From positions 1 through 5,618 of the forward strand of contig JAKADI010000157.1 in NCBI GenBank assembly GCA_021820675.1: a stretch of DNA of 5,618 nt, in the 5' to 3' direction. Position 1 is the first letter of the stretch. Each line of letters starts with the position of its first letter. The notes under the pieces are model-generated. The model searched no databases, was not told the origin of the DNA, and saw only the letters and a program-made list of their open reading frames with translations. Positions 1 to 5,508 of this stretch are shown here, one piece after another. A program made the translations under genes and the position numbers. The DNA comes from Bacillota bacterium. GTDB taxonomy: Bacteria > Bacillota > Sulfobacillia > Sulfobacillales > Sulfobacillaceae.

Positions 1-638
1 TTACGTGTGAAGGAATAGAAAAAGTCGGAAAGACGACCCAGATTGGCCGATTATCGTCGTGGCTCCGCGGACTCGGCCATAAGGTGACGGTGCTCCGGGA
101 ACCCGGTGGCACCATGCTTGGGGAATCACTCCGGAACTTGCTGTTGCATACCCTAGAAATACATAGTGCCGAAGCGGAATTGTTGTTGTTTGCCGCTGCT
201 CGCGCTGAGCTTGTTGAACATGTGATCCGGCCGTTATTGGCCGAGGACCACATTGTCATCGTGGATCGGTTTAGCGATTCTTCAGTAGCCTACCAAGGTT
301 TTGGGCGCGGAATCGATATCGAGTGGGTCGAAACTCTTAATCGGCGTGTTGTTCAAGGATTGACGCCGGATATTACCTTTTGGTTGAAAGGTCCGTCTTT
401 TTATGAAGGAGAGGATAACATCGAAAGAAAGGGACGGAAATTTTTCCATCGGGTCGAATGTGGCTATAATAGACTTGTCGAACAAGATCCTTCCCGGTGG
501 CATGTTGTGGCCAGTTCACGCCCGGTGGATGTCATAGCGAAAGAAATTCAAACGATTGTGGAAGCGTATCTAAAAATGAGCCCAGGGCCATCATCAATAT
601 CAAACAAAGAGGCAAATGAAGAATTTCCTGTCAGCTAA
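1..638 (+). CDS. tmk: Thymidylate kinase (dTMP kinase), 5' end cut by window edge
   Basis: This enzyme phosphorylates dTMP to dTDP with ATP in the cytosol, a step in dTTP supply. The frame is open from base 3 and lacks only about the first six or seven residues; 211 codons before the stop is near full length for the family. Visible motifs are the P-loop (EGIEKVGKTTQ, bases 9-41), the substrate motif REPGGT (about 96-113), DRFSDSSVAYQG (about 264-299, the family DRY/DSS motif), and the C-terminal NIER...FFHRV...GY segment. Two things are odd. A lysine sits in the P-loop where most bacterial enzymes have glycine. The LID region between the LKGP strand and NIE is about eight residues shorter than usual and lacks the arginine of the common DRIE motif. 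darA follows after 41 nt. The family call is secure; the subtype is an inference. Confidence 0.95.
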   Translation, partial: TCEGIEKVGKTTQIGRLSSWLRGLGHKVTVLREPGGTMLGESLRNLLLHTLEIHSAEAELLLFAAARAELVEHVIRPLLAEDHIVIVDRFSDSSVAYQGFGRGIDIEWVETLNRRVVQGLTPDITFWLKGPSFYEGEDNIERKGRKFFHRVECGYNRLVEQDPSRWHVVASSRPVDVIAKEIQTIVEAYLKMSPGPSSISNKEANEEFPVS

Positions 639-666
639 CGGGAAATGTGTGTAGGATGTCGTTATG

Positions 667-672
667 AGGAGG
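667..672 (+). promoter_or_regulatory. Ribosome-binding site of darA
   Basis: A perfect AGGAGG lies 7 nt upstream of a GTG codon at 680. It fixes GTG as the start, since the encoded MKLVIAILQD matches the conserved start of the DarA family. Confidence 0.85.
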
Positions 673-679
673 TTTCTTA

Positions 680-1006
680 GTGAAACTGGTCATTGCCATT
701 CTTCAAGACAAAGACGCATCAGGGGCGGTAACCGAACTTAATCGCCGTGGATTTCGAGCGACAAAGCTGGCGAGCACAGGTGGATTCTTGCGCGAGGGTA
801 ACACGACAATTTTGGTGGGAATCGAAGAAAAGGATGTGGAAGCGGTAATCCATATTCTGAAACGCACATCGGCGGCACGTCAGGAAACACTGACCCCGCA
901 GACGCCTTCCCATAGTGGAGAGCCGTATATTCCCTTCCCCGTTGAGGTCACGGTGGGAGGGGCGACCATATTTGTGGTGGATATTGATCGCTATGAAAAA
1001 TTTTGA
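680..1006 (+). CDS. darA: Cyclic di-AMP receptor protein DarA/PstA (YaaQ, DUF970)
   Basis: This is a small PII-like cytosolic protein that forms trimers and binds the second messenger c-di-AMP; its downstream partner is unknown in most species. At 108 aa it is essentially the length of B. subtilis DarA (109 aa). Family hallmarks run the whole length: MKLVIAILQDKD at the N-terminus, R26 and T28 in the FRATKLASTGGF segment, the TGGFLREGNTT stretch (33-43) that lines the ligand pocket, and the C-terminal PYIPFPVEVTVGGATIFVVDID. The start is GTG with a strong ribosome-binding site. The gene lies 41 nt after tmk, and its last 14 nt overlap holB. In B. subtilis yaaR separates darA from holB; here nothing does. 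The call is very secure from sequence alone. Confidence 0.96.
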   Translation: MKLVIAILQDKDASGAVTELNRRGFRATKLASTGGFLREGNTTILVGIEEKDVEAVIHILKRTSAARQETLTPQTPSHSGEPYIPFPVEVTVGGATIFVVDIDRYEKF

Positions 1007-1712
1007 AACCTATTTAACACCATGGCCGCTACTCGATCAGGCGTGGCAAACAGATCACCTGGGCCACGCCTTACTTGTGGAAGGCAGCCGGGATAAGGCG
1101 TCTGGTCTGGCAACAGCGTTAAGCCGGCAACTTACGTGTGAGGACAGGGGCGATAGGAACTGTGCGTGTCGGTCCTGTCGCCGGGATTTGGCTAGCCATC
1201 CCGATGTGATGCACATCCAACCCGAAAAGGACCGCATTCGGCGGGACGTGTTGCAGACTGTACTGGAGCACATCTACCGGGCCCCCTTATGGAGTGCCCA
1301 TTTAGTCATTTGGGTGGACCAGGCGCACCGTTTAACAGAGGCCGCGCAGAATTACCTTTTAAAGAGTTTGGAAGAACCGCCCCAATATGTCGTTTTTATT
1401 TTGACGACGGACCAGATGCAGGCGTTGCTGGCCACGGTCCGGAGCCGTTGCCGAGTGTTGCGTGCCGCTCCCGATATGGATCTAGGAATCAAGGATTTCG
1501 ATCCCGATGAGTTCTTTCAGAGCCCGGATCTTAGCCAAGAGCAGATTATTCAATTGGCCTATTGGGTGCGCTTACAATACCGCCGCCGGGGGGATCCGGC
1601 ATGGCTGGAACTTTGGGAAGCAAGCTACCGCGCATATCAACACTCTAATGCGAATGGATCGCCGGAACTCATTAAAGAAATTTTGCGGGATGTCTTCGAG
1701 CATGTACGCTGA
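993..1712 (+). CDS. holB: DNA polymerase III delta' subunit (short form)
   Basis: This is a clamp-loader subunit of the replicative polymerase, an AAA+ fold relative of DnaX. The ATG at 993 is chosen because MKNFETYLTPW leads into the conserved GHALLVEG strand; the frame is open further upstream but that part runs inside darA. Motifs are a Cys cluster (C49, C57, C59, C62) followed by SHPDV, a Walker B-like VDQAHRLTEAAQ (108-119), NYLLKSLEEPP (120-130), and the SRC motif (151-153). The Walker A site is lost (EGSRDKASGL in place of G-X4-GKT), consistent with the non-ATPase role of delta'. The zinc cluster spacing, C-X7-C-X-C-X2-C, differs from the usual C-X8-C-X2-C-X2-C. At 239 aa it is about 90 residues shorter than B. 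subtilis HolB; the deficit lies mainly after SRC, in the collar domain. The gene overlaps darA by 14 nt and the next gene by 11 nt. Confidence 0.88.
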   Translation: MKNFETYLTPWPLLDQAWQTDHLGHALLVEGSRDKASGLATALSRQLTCEDRGDRNCACRSCRRDLASHPDVMHIQPEKDRIRRDVLQTVLEHIYRAPLWSAHLVIWVDQAHRLTEAAQNYLLKSLEEPPQYVVFILTTDQMQALLATVRSRCRVLRAAPDMDLGIKDFDPDEFFQSPDLSQEQIIQLAYWVRLQYRRRGDPAWLELWEASYRAYQHSNANGSPELIKEILRDVFEHVR

Positions 1713-1971
1713 TAATAACGCAGACTCATGGTGGGTTTATATCTTAAAGTGCCAAGGTGGAGTCTTCTATACGGGGATTACCAACAATATGACCCGCCGC
1801 TTTCGTACGCATCTAACGGGAAATGGCGCCAAATTTACCCGGGCCCACAAGCCGATCGAGATTTGGTGCCAGTTTGGTCCGTTTTCCCGGCGTGAGGCGT
1901 TGCAAGAAGAGCATCGAATCAAGAGCTTATCCCATAAGGCAAAGGAGGGCTTGCGGCAATCGTGTCCATAA
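1702..1971 (+). CDS. GIY-YIG domain protein of the YazA/YhbQ type
   Basis: This is a small stand-alone GIY-YIG nuclease-fold protein of 89 aa, the family's usual size. The first signature is WWVYILKC (VYI at 12-14) and the second YTG at 23-25. Other conserved positions are R33 after the YTG strand, the GNGAKFTRAHKP turn (40-51), and E70 within EALQEEHRIKSLS, the usual position of the catalytic glutamate. B. subtilis YazA sits at the same place just before rsmI; its cellular role is not well defined, though relatives act on nucleic acids. An in-frame ATG at 1690 would add four residues. The ATG at 1702 is preferred because it gives the short leader typical of the family, but neither has a good ribosome-binding site. 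The gene overlaps holB by 11 nt and rsmI by 10 nt, suggesting coupled translation. Confidence 0.9.
   Translation: MYADNNADSWWVYILKCQGGVFYTGITNNMTRRFRTHLTGNGAKFTRAHKPIEIWCQFGPFSRREALQEEHRIKSLSHKAKEGLRQSCP
1942..1949 (+). promoter_or_regulatory. Ribosome-binding site of rsmI
   Basis: AAGGAGGG lies inside the end of the GIY-YIG gene, 12 nt before the GTG at 1962. The spacing is somewhat long, but no other in-frame start codon lies closer, and the site supports the GTG start. Confidence 0.65.
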
Positions 1972-2825
1972 CCGATGATCGGCAGTGGGTGGAGCCTGGG
2001 CATGTGTATGTTGTAGGGACGCCCATTGGAAATTTGGATGACTTTTCGCTGCGCGGACAAGCCGTCTTACGGCAAGTCGACCGGATTTTATGCGAGGATA
2101 CTCGAGAAACCCTCGTTCTTTGTCGGTACTTTAATATCCAGCGACCCCTGGTTTCTTTTCACGCGCACAATGCCAAACTGCGCTTGCCCCAAATCAGTAG
2201 TTGGTTGAGGCAAGGGGAAAGCCTGGCCTTGGTTTCGGATCGGGGAATGCCTGCGGTGTCGGACCCGGGTCAAGAGCTTATCGCTTGGCTCTATGCGAAT
2301 CAGATGCCTTTTTCGGTTGTACCGGGTCCGTCTGCGCAAGTCACGGCATTCACTGCCTCGGGTTTTCCTCATCCCTATGTCTTCTGGGGATTCTTACCGG
2401 CCGGTGGGACAGCGCGTCGGCAGTGTCTGAAAGACATGCACGATATCCCCTACACGGCTGTGTTGTACGAGGCTCCTCATCACATGGCCAAGACCGTAGC
2501 GGATCTGACAGAGTTTTTCGGCTCGGATTACCCGGTTGTCATCGGGCGTGAGCTCACTAAGCACTTTGAGGAATATTGGCGGGGAACGCTAGGCTTGCTG
2601 GCCAACACCAGGACAGCGTGGAAGGGAGAGATTGTCGTGGTGTTGGGTCCATCACCCCGTCAGGCGTTCTCGGACGAGCCCCAGTGGAATCTCGTCATTC
2701 AGGAAGTAGAACGCTTGGTAAAACAAGGGTGTACAATCAAAGAGGCGACCCAGCAGATCGCCTCCCAACATCACATTTCCCGTCGAGAATTATATAATCG
2801 TGTCCAAAAAAGTCGAAGAGACTAA
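1962..2825 (+). CDS. rsmI: 16S rRNA (cytidine1402-2'-O)-methyltransferase RsmI
   Basis: RsmI adds a 2'-O-methyl group to C1402 of 16S rRNA, near the decoding site, using S-adenosylmethionine. At 287 aa it is the normal length. Family motifs appear in order: VYVVGTPIGNLDDFSLRG (15-32), CEDTRET (44-50), LVSDRGMPAVSDPG (90-103), VPGPSAQVTAFTASGFP (from 120), FWGFLPAGG, VLYEAPHH, GRELTKHFEE, KGEIVVVLGP, and a C-terminal domain ending in SRRELYNRVQ. Two changes stand out: the usual SDAGTP of the cofactor site reads SDRGMP, and the usual SPHR reads APHH. The start is GTG, overlapping the upstream gene by 10 nt. The stop codon interlocks with that of the convergent abrB. Confidence 0.95.
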   Translation: MSITDDRQWVEPGHVYVVGTPIGNLDDFSLRGQAVLRQVDRILCEDTRETLVLCRYFNIQRPLVSFHAHNAKLRLPQISSWLRQGESLALVSDRGMPAVSDPGQELIAWLYANQMPFSVVPGPSAQVTAFTASGFPHPYVFWGFLPAGGTARRQCLKDMHDIPYTAVLYEAPHHMAKTVADLTEFFGSDYPVVIGRELTKHFEEYWRGTLGLLANTRTAWKGEIVVVLGPSPRQAFSDEPQWNLVIQEVERLVKQGCTIKEATQQIASQHHISRRELYNRVQKSRRD

Positions 2826-3070
2826 ACCGCTTCCGTGTTCAGACTTTTTAAGCACTCTTGGCAGATGTTCTTACCCCGAAACGTTTCGATGTTTTCAGCG
2901 TTACCGCAAAAAATACAGGCCGGTTCGTATTTCCGCAACACAATCTTCTCTCCATCGACGTAAATTTCCAAGGAATCCTTGTCTTCAATCTGTAGTGTTC
3001 TGCGCAATTCGATAGGAAGGACGACACGGCCGAGCTCGTCCACTCTCCGAACAATTCCTGTTGATTTCAT
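2822..3070 (-). CDS. abrB: AbrB family transition-state regulator with a C-terminal Cys4 motif
   Basis: AbrB is a dimeric or tetrameric DNA-binding protein that in Bacillus represses post-exponential genes until Spo0A shuts it off. The N-terminal swapped-hairpin DNA-binding domain is clear: MKSTGIVRRVDELGRVVLPI at residues 1-20, followed by ELRRTLQIEDKDSLEIYVDG. The second half replaces the B. subtilis type C-terminal domain with C52-X2-C55 and C70-X2-C73, probably a zinc knuckle of the sort found in clostridial AbrB proteins. The ATG at 3070 is chosen because it begins the conserved MKSTGIVR and has AGGGAG 7 nt upstream (3078-3083); the frame remains open upstream, but that part is the promoter. 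The length is 82 aa. On this strand only a 4-bp stem with a T6 run (2806-2823) follows the stop, a weak terminator at best, lying inside rsmI. Confidence 0.95.
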   Translation of the reverse strand: MKSTGIVRRVDELGRVVLPIELRRTLQIEDKDSLEIYVDGEKIVLRKYEPACIFCGNAENIETFRGKNICQECLKSLNTEAV

Positions 3071-3077
3071 CCCTTCA

Positions 3078-3083
3078 CTCCCT
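3078..3083 (-). promoter_or_regulatory. Ribosome-binding site of abrB
   Basis: On the minus strand AGGGAG lies 7 nt before the ATG at 3070. It decides between this start and longer in-frame alternatives that would run through the promoter. Confidence 0.7.
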
Positions 3084-3088
3084 CGTAT

Positions 3089-3095
3089 TTCGACA
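3089..3095 (-). promoter_or_regulatory. Spo0A box (0A box) in the abrB leader
   Basis: The minus strand reads TGTCGAA, a perfect match to the known Spo0A-binding heptamer. It falls at about +8 to +14 of the predicted abrB transcript. In B. subtilis, phosphorylated Spo0A represses abrB by binding 0A boxes downstream of its promoters, so motif and position agree. A heptamer alone can occur by chance; the location makes it credible. Confidence 0.7.
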
Positions 3096-3098
3096 ACC

Positions 3099-3129
3099 TT
3101 TTGGAAGTATAGTACCAGAACTTCCAAAA
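3099..3129. promoter_or_regulatory. Perfect inverted repeat (likely operator) around the abrB -10 element
   Basis: TTTTGGAAGT (3099-3108) and ACTTCCAAAA (3120-3129) are perfect 10-bp inverted copies with an 11-bp spacer. Arm centres are 21 bp apart, two helical turns, as expected for a dimeric regulator. The promoter's -10 hexamer lies in the spacer, so bound protein should block transcription. Each arm contains TGGAA, which fits the TGGNA element reported for AbrB binding in B. subtilis, making autoregulation the leading inference. Another repressor is possible. Confidence 0.7.
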
Positions 3130-3138
3130 TATAGTCAA
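3109..3138 (-). promoter_or_regulatory. Sigma-A type promoter of abrB
   Basis: On the minus strand the -35 is TTGACT (3138-3133), the spacer is 18 nt and the -10 is TACTAT (3114-3109), preceded by TGG, an extended -10 TGn motif. The predicted transcription start is near 3102, giving a leader of about 32 nt before the ATG. A near-match 0A box on the plus strand, TGTCGAG (3155-3161, one mismatch), lies about 55 bp upstream of the predicted start. Confidence 0.72.
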
Positions 3139-3280
3139 TGGATAGGAAAAATTTTGTCGAGAGAAGAAGTGGAAAAAACAGGGAGATGAATCCTGTAGCT
3201 TCGGTAAAAACGCTGGGTTGCTGACCTAAGTGAATCCCATCATTACCGGACAGGGGGCTTAGGACTGGGTGTGTAGATAG

Positions 3281-3309
3281 AGGGGGGAGACATGAGCGGC
3301 GTTTTTTAG
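3281..3309 (+). other. Orphan ribosome-binding site and five-codon frame
   Basis: AGGGGGGAG (3281-3289) is followed after 2 nt by ATG AGC GGC GTT TTT TAG (3292-3309), encoding only MSGVF. The Shine-Dalgarno-like sequence is purine-rich, but the spacing is short. It could be the stranded 5' end of a lost gene, a leader peptide, or chance. No downstream gene continues the frame. Confidence 0.25.
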
Positions 3310-3452
3310 TTTGCTCGCCGCCGGATGGTCGCAGGAACTGTTAGCGCATCGGCAATGGCCTTTAGCCAATCTATTCCTTTCTGGAGGCCTGTTCGATGCA
3401 AAATCCCGAAGGTCCGGCCATGATCTGAATGATGGCGGTCACTGGTCTGAGA

Positions 3453-3485
3453 AGACTATCCGCCGGCATCCGGCGCGGATAGTCT
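3453..3485. repeat. Strong bulged hairpin
   Basis: AGACTATCCG (3453-3462) pairs perfectly with CGGATAGTCT (3476-3485). Inside it CCGG (3463-3466) pairs with CCGG (3470-3473) around a CAT loop, leaving a two-base CG bulge at 3474-3475. That gives 14 base pairs in 33 nt. No T-run follows on either strand, so it is not a standard terminator. Its role is unknown; part of a mobile element or a structured RNA is possible. Confidence 0.7.
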
Positions 3486-3540
3486 CGGCGTGTCGGCCCG
3501 CACGGGGCTACGGAACGCAGCCAACCAGGGTAAGTTTGAC

Positions 3541-3561
3541 TAAAACCCCGAGATGTCAATT
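3541..3561 (+). repeat. Candidate left terminal inverted repeat of the Tn3-like element
   Basis: Reading inward on the plus strand: TAAAAC, CCC, GAG, A, TGTCAATT. The same blocks TAAAAC, GAG, TGTCAATT occur in the same order on the minus strand at 5557-5541, with gaps of 3 and 1 nt. The pair brackets the transposase remnant. The classic GGGG outer end of Tn3 repeats is missing and no target duplication is visible, so the assignment is tentative. Confidence 0.35.
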
Positions 3562-3626
3562 AGGGATTTAACGGTGAACCCACTGAGGTGGTAGACGGCC
3601 AGTCCCTGATATCCAGCAGTGCTCTA

Positions 3627-5417
3627 TTAACGATCCCCATTAAACGCCTCCATCTCATCCACCATCTTAGCGAGATCAATGCCCTCTGAGGCTTCACAAA
3701 AATGGTATTCCCCATAGAAGTTGATGTGCTTCCAACTCACGGGACTCACACGTTTGATTTGCCCCGGATTCCCTTGGATTTCCTTACGTTTCAACCACTC
3801 TGATAGAATGCAGGCATTGTAGTAGATCACGCAATTGGCGAGCAGCCGCGAGCATTCGCTCCAGATCTGTTGTTCCAGATCCGTTTTGACCCGGAGCCGG
3901 CCGGAATACGCATAAGCCACTGCGCGTCGAAGCATCAGGTCTTCTTCGAAACTCCTAAAACGTAGGGAATCGCTCACGTACACATCACCGGCCTCAAGAT
4001 GATTGCGTAACAGGCGGTACACCAGGAATTCGTACTTGTCCAGATGGAGATGTTTCTGACCGTTCTCGCCCTCTTCATAGAGGTAGGGTTTGAGGCCTGG
4101 GGGATTTTATCCAAATGATACCGGTTCAAGCTTTTCCCCTTGTCAAAACTTGTTTTCAAAAACTCTATGGCGTCAATGAGATCGTGATCGCCACGATGCC
4201 CTGCAAAAGATAGTTGCATGAGCAATGGTCGACGATGTTGCTTGAAAGTTGGTGCCAAAGTGGCAATAAATTCCCATTCCAAGACCCGATCCTTGAACGA
4301 CTGACTCTGCATATATTGTGATACCTGCTGGAACTTGTCCTGATCCAGAATGGCAAACGCCCGCCGTTTGACTTCGCCGAACGTGACATCGTCCGCAATG
4401 CTCTCGTTGAGAAATAAGCCGAGGATCTGGCTGACGTGACGGAGACTTTCGTTGTTTTCCAACTGGTCGTTCAGGATCTTCTCCTTCGTCGCGACTTTGG
4501 CGGCATCGATGACTTTGCGCACCTGAAAGATCAAGGCGTTAATCAAATTGTCATGGAATTTTTGGTAACGGTGCAGAATGAAGCACAGCAAATACAGATA
4601 CACCATGCCGGTCGGCATTTGTTGTAACTTCTGCACGGTGTACCACCATGGCCGCGTAGTAGGCGACACTATCGTTCGAGATCCCCAGTTCGGGCAGAAG
4701 ATGATGGGAGGTCTGGTACAAACCCGCCAATGATCGGCTTCTGGTAATCTCTTGTTTGAGTTCCTTGCGAGAGAAATCTTTGGGTTCGTGTTTCAACGCC
4801 GTAAGGGCGTAAACGCCGTCACGATTGACATACAGTGCGTCAAGCACGGTCCGTGTCTTGTCGTCTAACGAACGTTCGATAATTTTGGTAATCCGCTGAC
4901 GCTCGGTGGCCAACGCGTGGCTGACGATATCCTGTAGGACACTGTATCCCGGCACGACAATCCGCTGGGTCTCCAAATAACGCATCAAGGTTTGGAAGAG
5001 ATAGAGGGGCTTCGCAGAGACCTTGACCATCTGCCGTGCTTGGTCCACCAGACGAGCGCGTTCGGCTTTCTGGCAGGCACGGTACCCGTACAGCGCTAAG
5101 ATTTTCTGTTGCTGGGCATGCCGGGTTTGCCGGAGGATGGGTGCCTGCCATCGGATATCCGAGACCAACGAAAAGTGTTGCTGCAGAATATACCGAATGT
5201 CGTCTTGCACCTCATTGAATGCGAATGAGAAAAACATCGTCTTGGCTTTAAAGTAGCCCGCCTGTAAAATGAATAGAATGCGGTTTTCCCGTGTGCGATA
5301 ACGGTTGGCGATCTCACGTTCCTCTTGGGTCAGAGCAAAGTGATACGTCCGCTCCTCTGGATAGAACCGAGGCTGGTGTTCCAGAATTTTTATACGCCCT
5401 GGATATTGTTGAACCAT
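3627..5417 (-). pseudogene. tnpA: Tn3-family transposase, frameshifted and lacking its catalytic core
   Basis: An intact Tn3-family TnpA binds the 38-bp ends and cuts with a C-terminal DDE domain. Here three frames join end to end. The first, from ATG 5417 (AGGA 7 nt upstream, in-frame TAG just before), covers the N-terminal domain with LTQEEREIANRYRTRENR and ILFILQAGYFKAKT. At about 4643 the frame shifts; the second frame continues MVYLYLLCFILHRYQKFHDN and RRPLLMQL. At the C5 run (4099-4103) it shifts back; the third frame gives PYLYEEGENGQKH, LRNHLEAGDVYV and FRSFEEDLM. Then, near 3930-3945, the sequence jumps to the extreme C-terminus: LRRAVAYAYSGRLRV, CSRLLANCVIYYNACILSEW, SPVSWKHINFYGEYHF. 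The intervening 300 or so residues that hold the DDE residues are absent. About 596 codons remain, against roughly 950-1000 in intact relatives. The protein cannot be catalytically active. Confidence 0.88.
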
Positions 5418-5508
5418 GGAATAATCCTACTTTCCTTTGTTGTTCTTATTCGAGAGGATGCCCACACAGAAGGGGGACGGATTGTGTCTTGGGGGTTGAT
5501 TACCCTCC

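Larger units (their letters stand above)
3139..3626. other. Stretch without a recognisable gene between abrB and the transposase remnant
   Basis: No frame here resembles a protein I recognise. Contents from left to right: a possible upstream 0A box (3155-3161), a weak stem CCTAAG/CTTAGG (3225-3230 with 3258-3263) that could belong to a structured leader, an orphan ribosome-binding site with a five-codon frame (3281-3309), a GCGGCG/CGCCGC stem with a 14-nt loop (3296-3321), a strong bulged hairpin (3453-3485) and a candidate transposon end (3541-3561). In Bacillus the methionyl-tRNA synthetase gene follows abrB at this place; no synthetase coding sequence is present. The stretch is probably former intergenic DNA plus mobile-element debris. 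Confidence 0.5.

Noticed and set aside
1289..1510. Plus- and minus-strand frames inside holB and rsmI that stay open for 60-116 codons.
   Set aside because: They lie entirely within well-conserved genes in other frames and have no family similarity.
2806..2823. Intrinsic terminator of abrB on the minus strand (AGTC/GACT stem followed by T6).
   Set aside because: The stem is only four base pairs with a five-base loop, too weak to call as a terminator.
3178..3222. A small frame starting at ATG 3187 (MNPVASVKTLGC).
   Set aside because: The purine-rich stretch directly abuts the ATG, leaving no usable spacing, and the frame has only 12 codons.
3371..3559. A 62-codon minus-strand frame and an 86-codon plus-strand frame (3311-3571) in the gene-free stretch.
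   Set aside because: Neither has a ribosome-binding site or a recognisable family, and both run through the strong hairpin at 3453-3485.
3575..3615. GAGGTGGTAGACGG resembles the T-box antiterminator sequence, tempting given the expected metG downstream.
   Set aside because: The core GGTGG-A-CCGCG is not matched, no terminator helix follows, and the downstream DNA is the antisense strand of a transposase.
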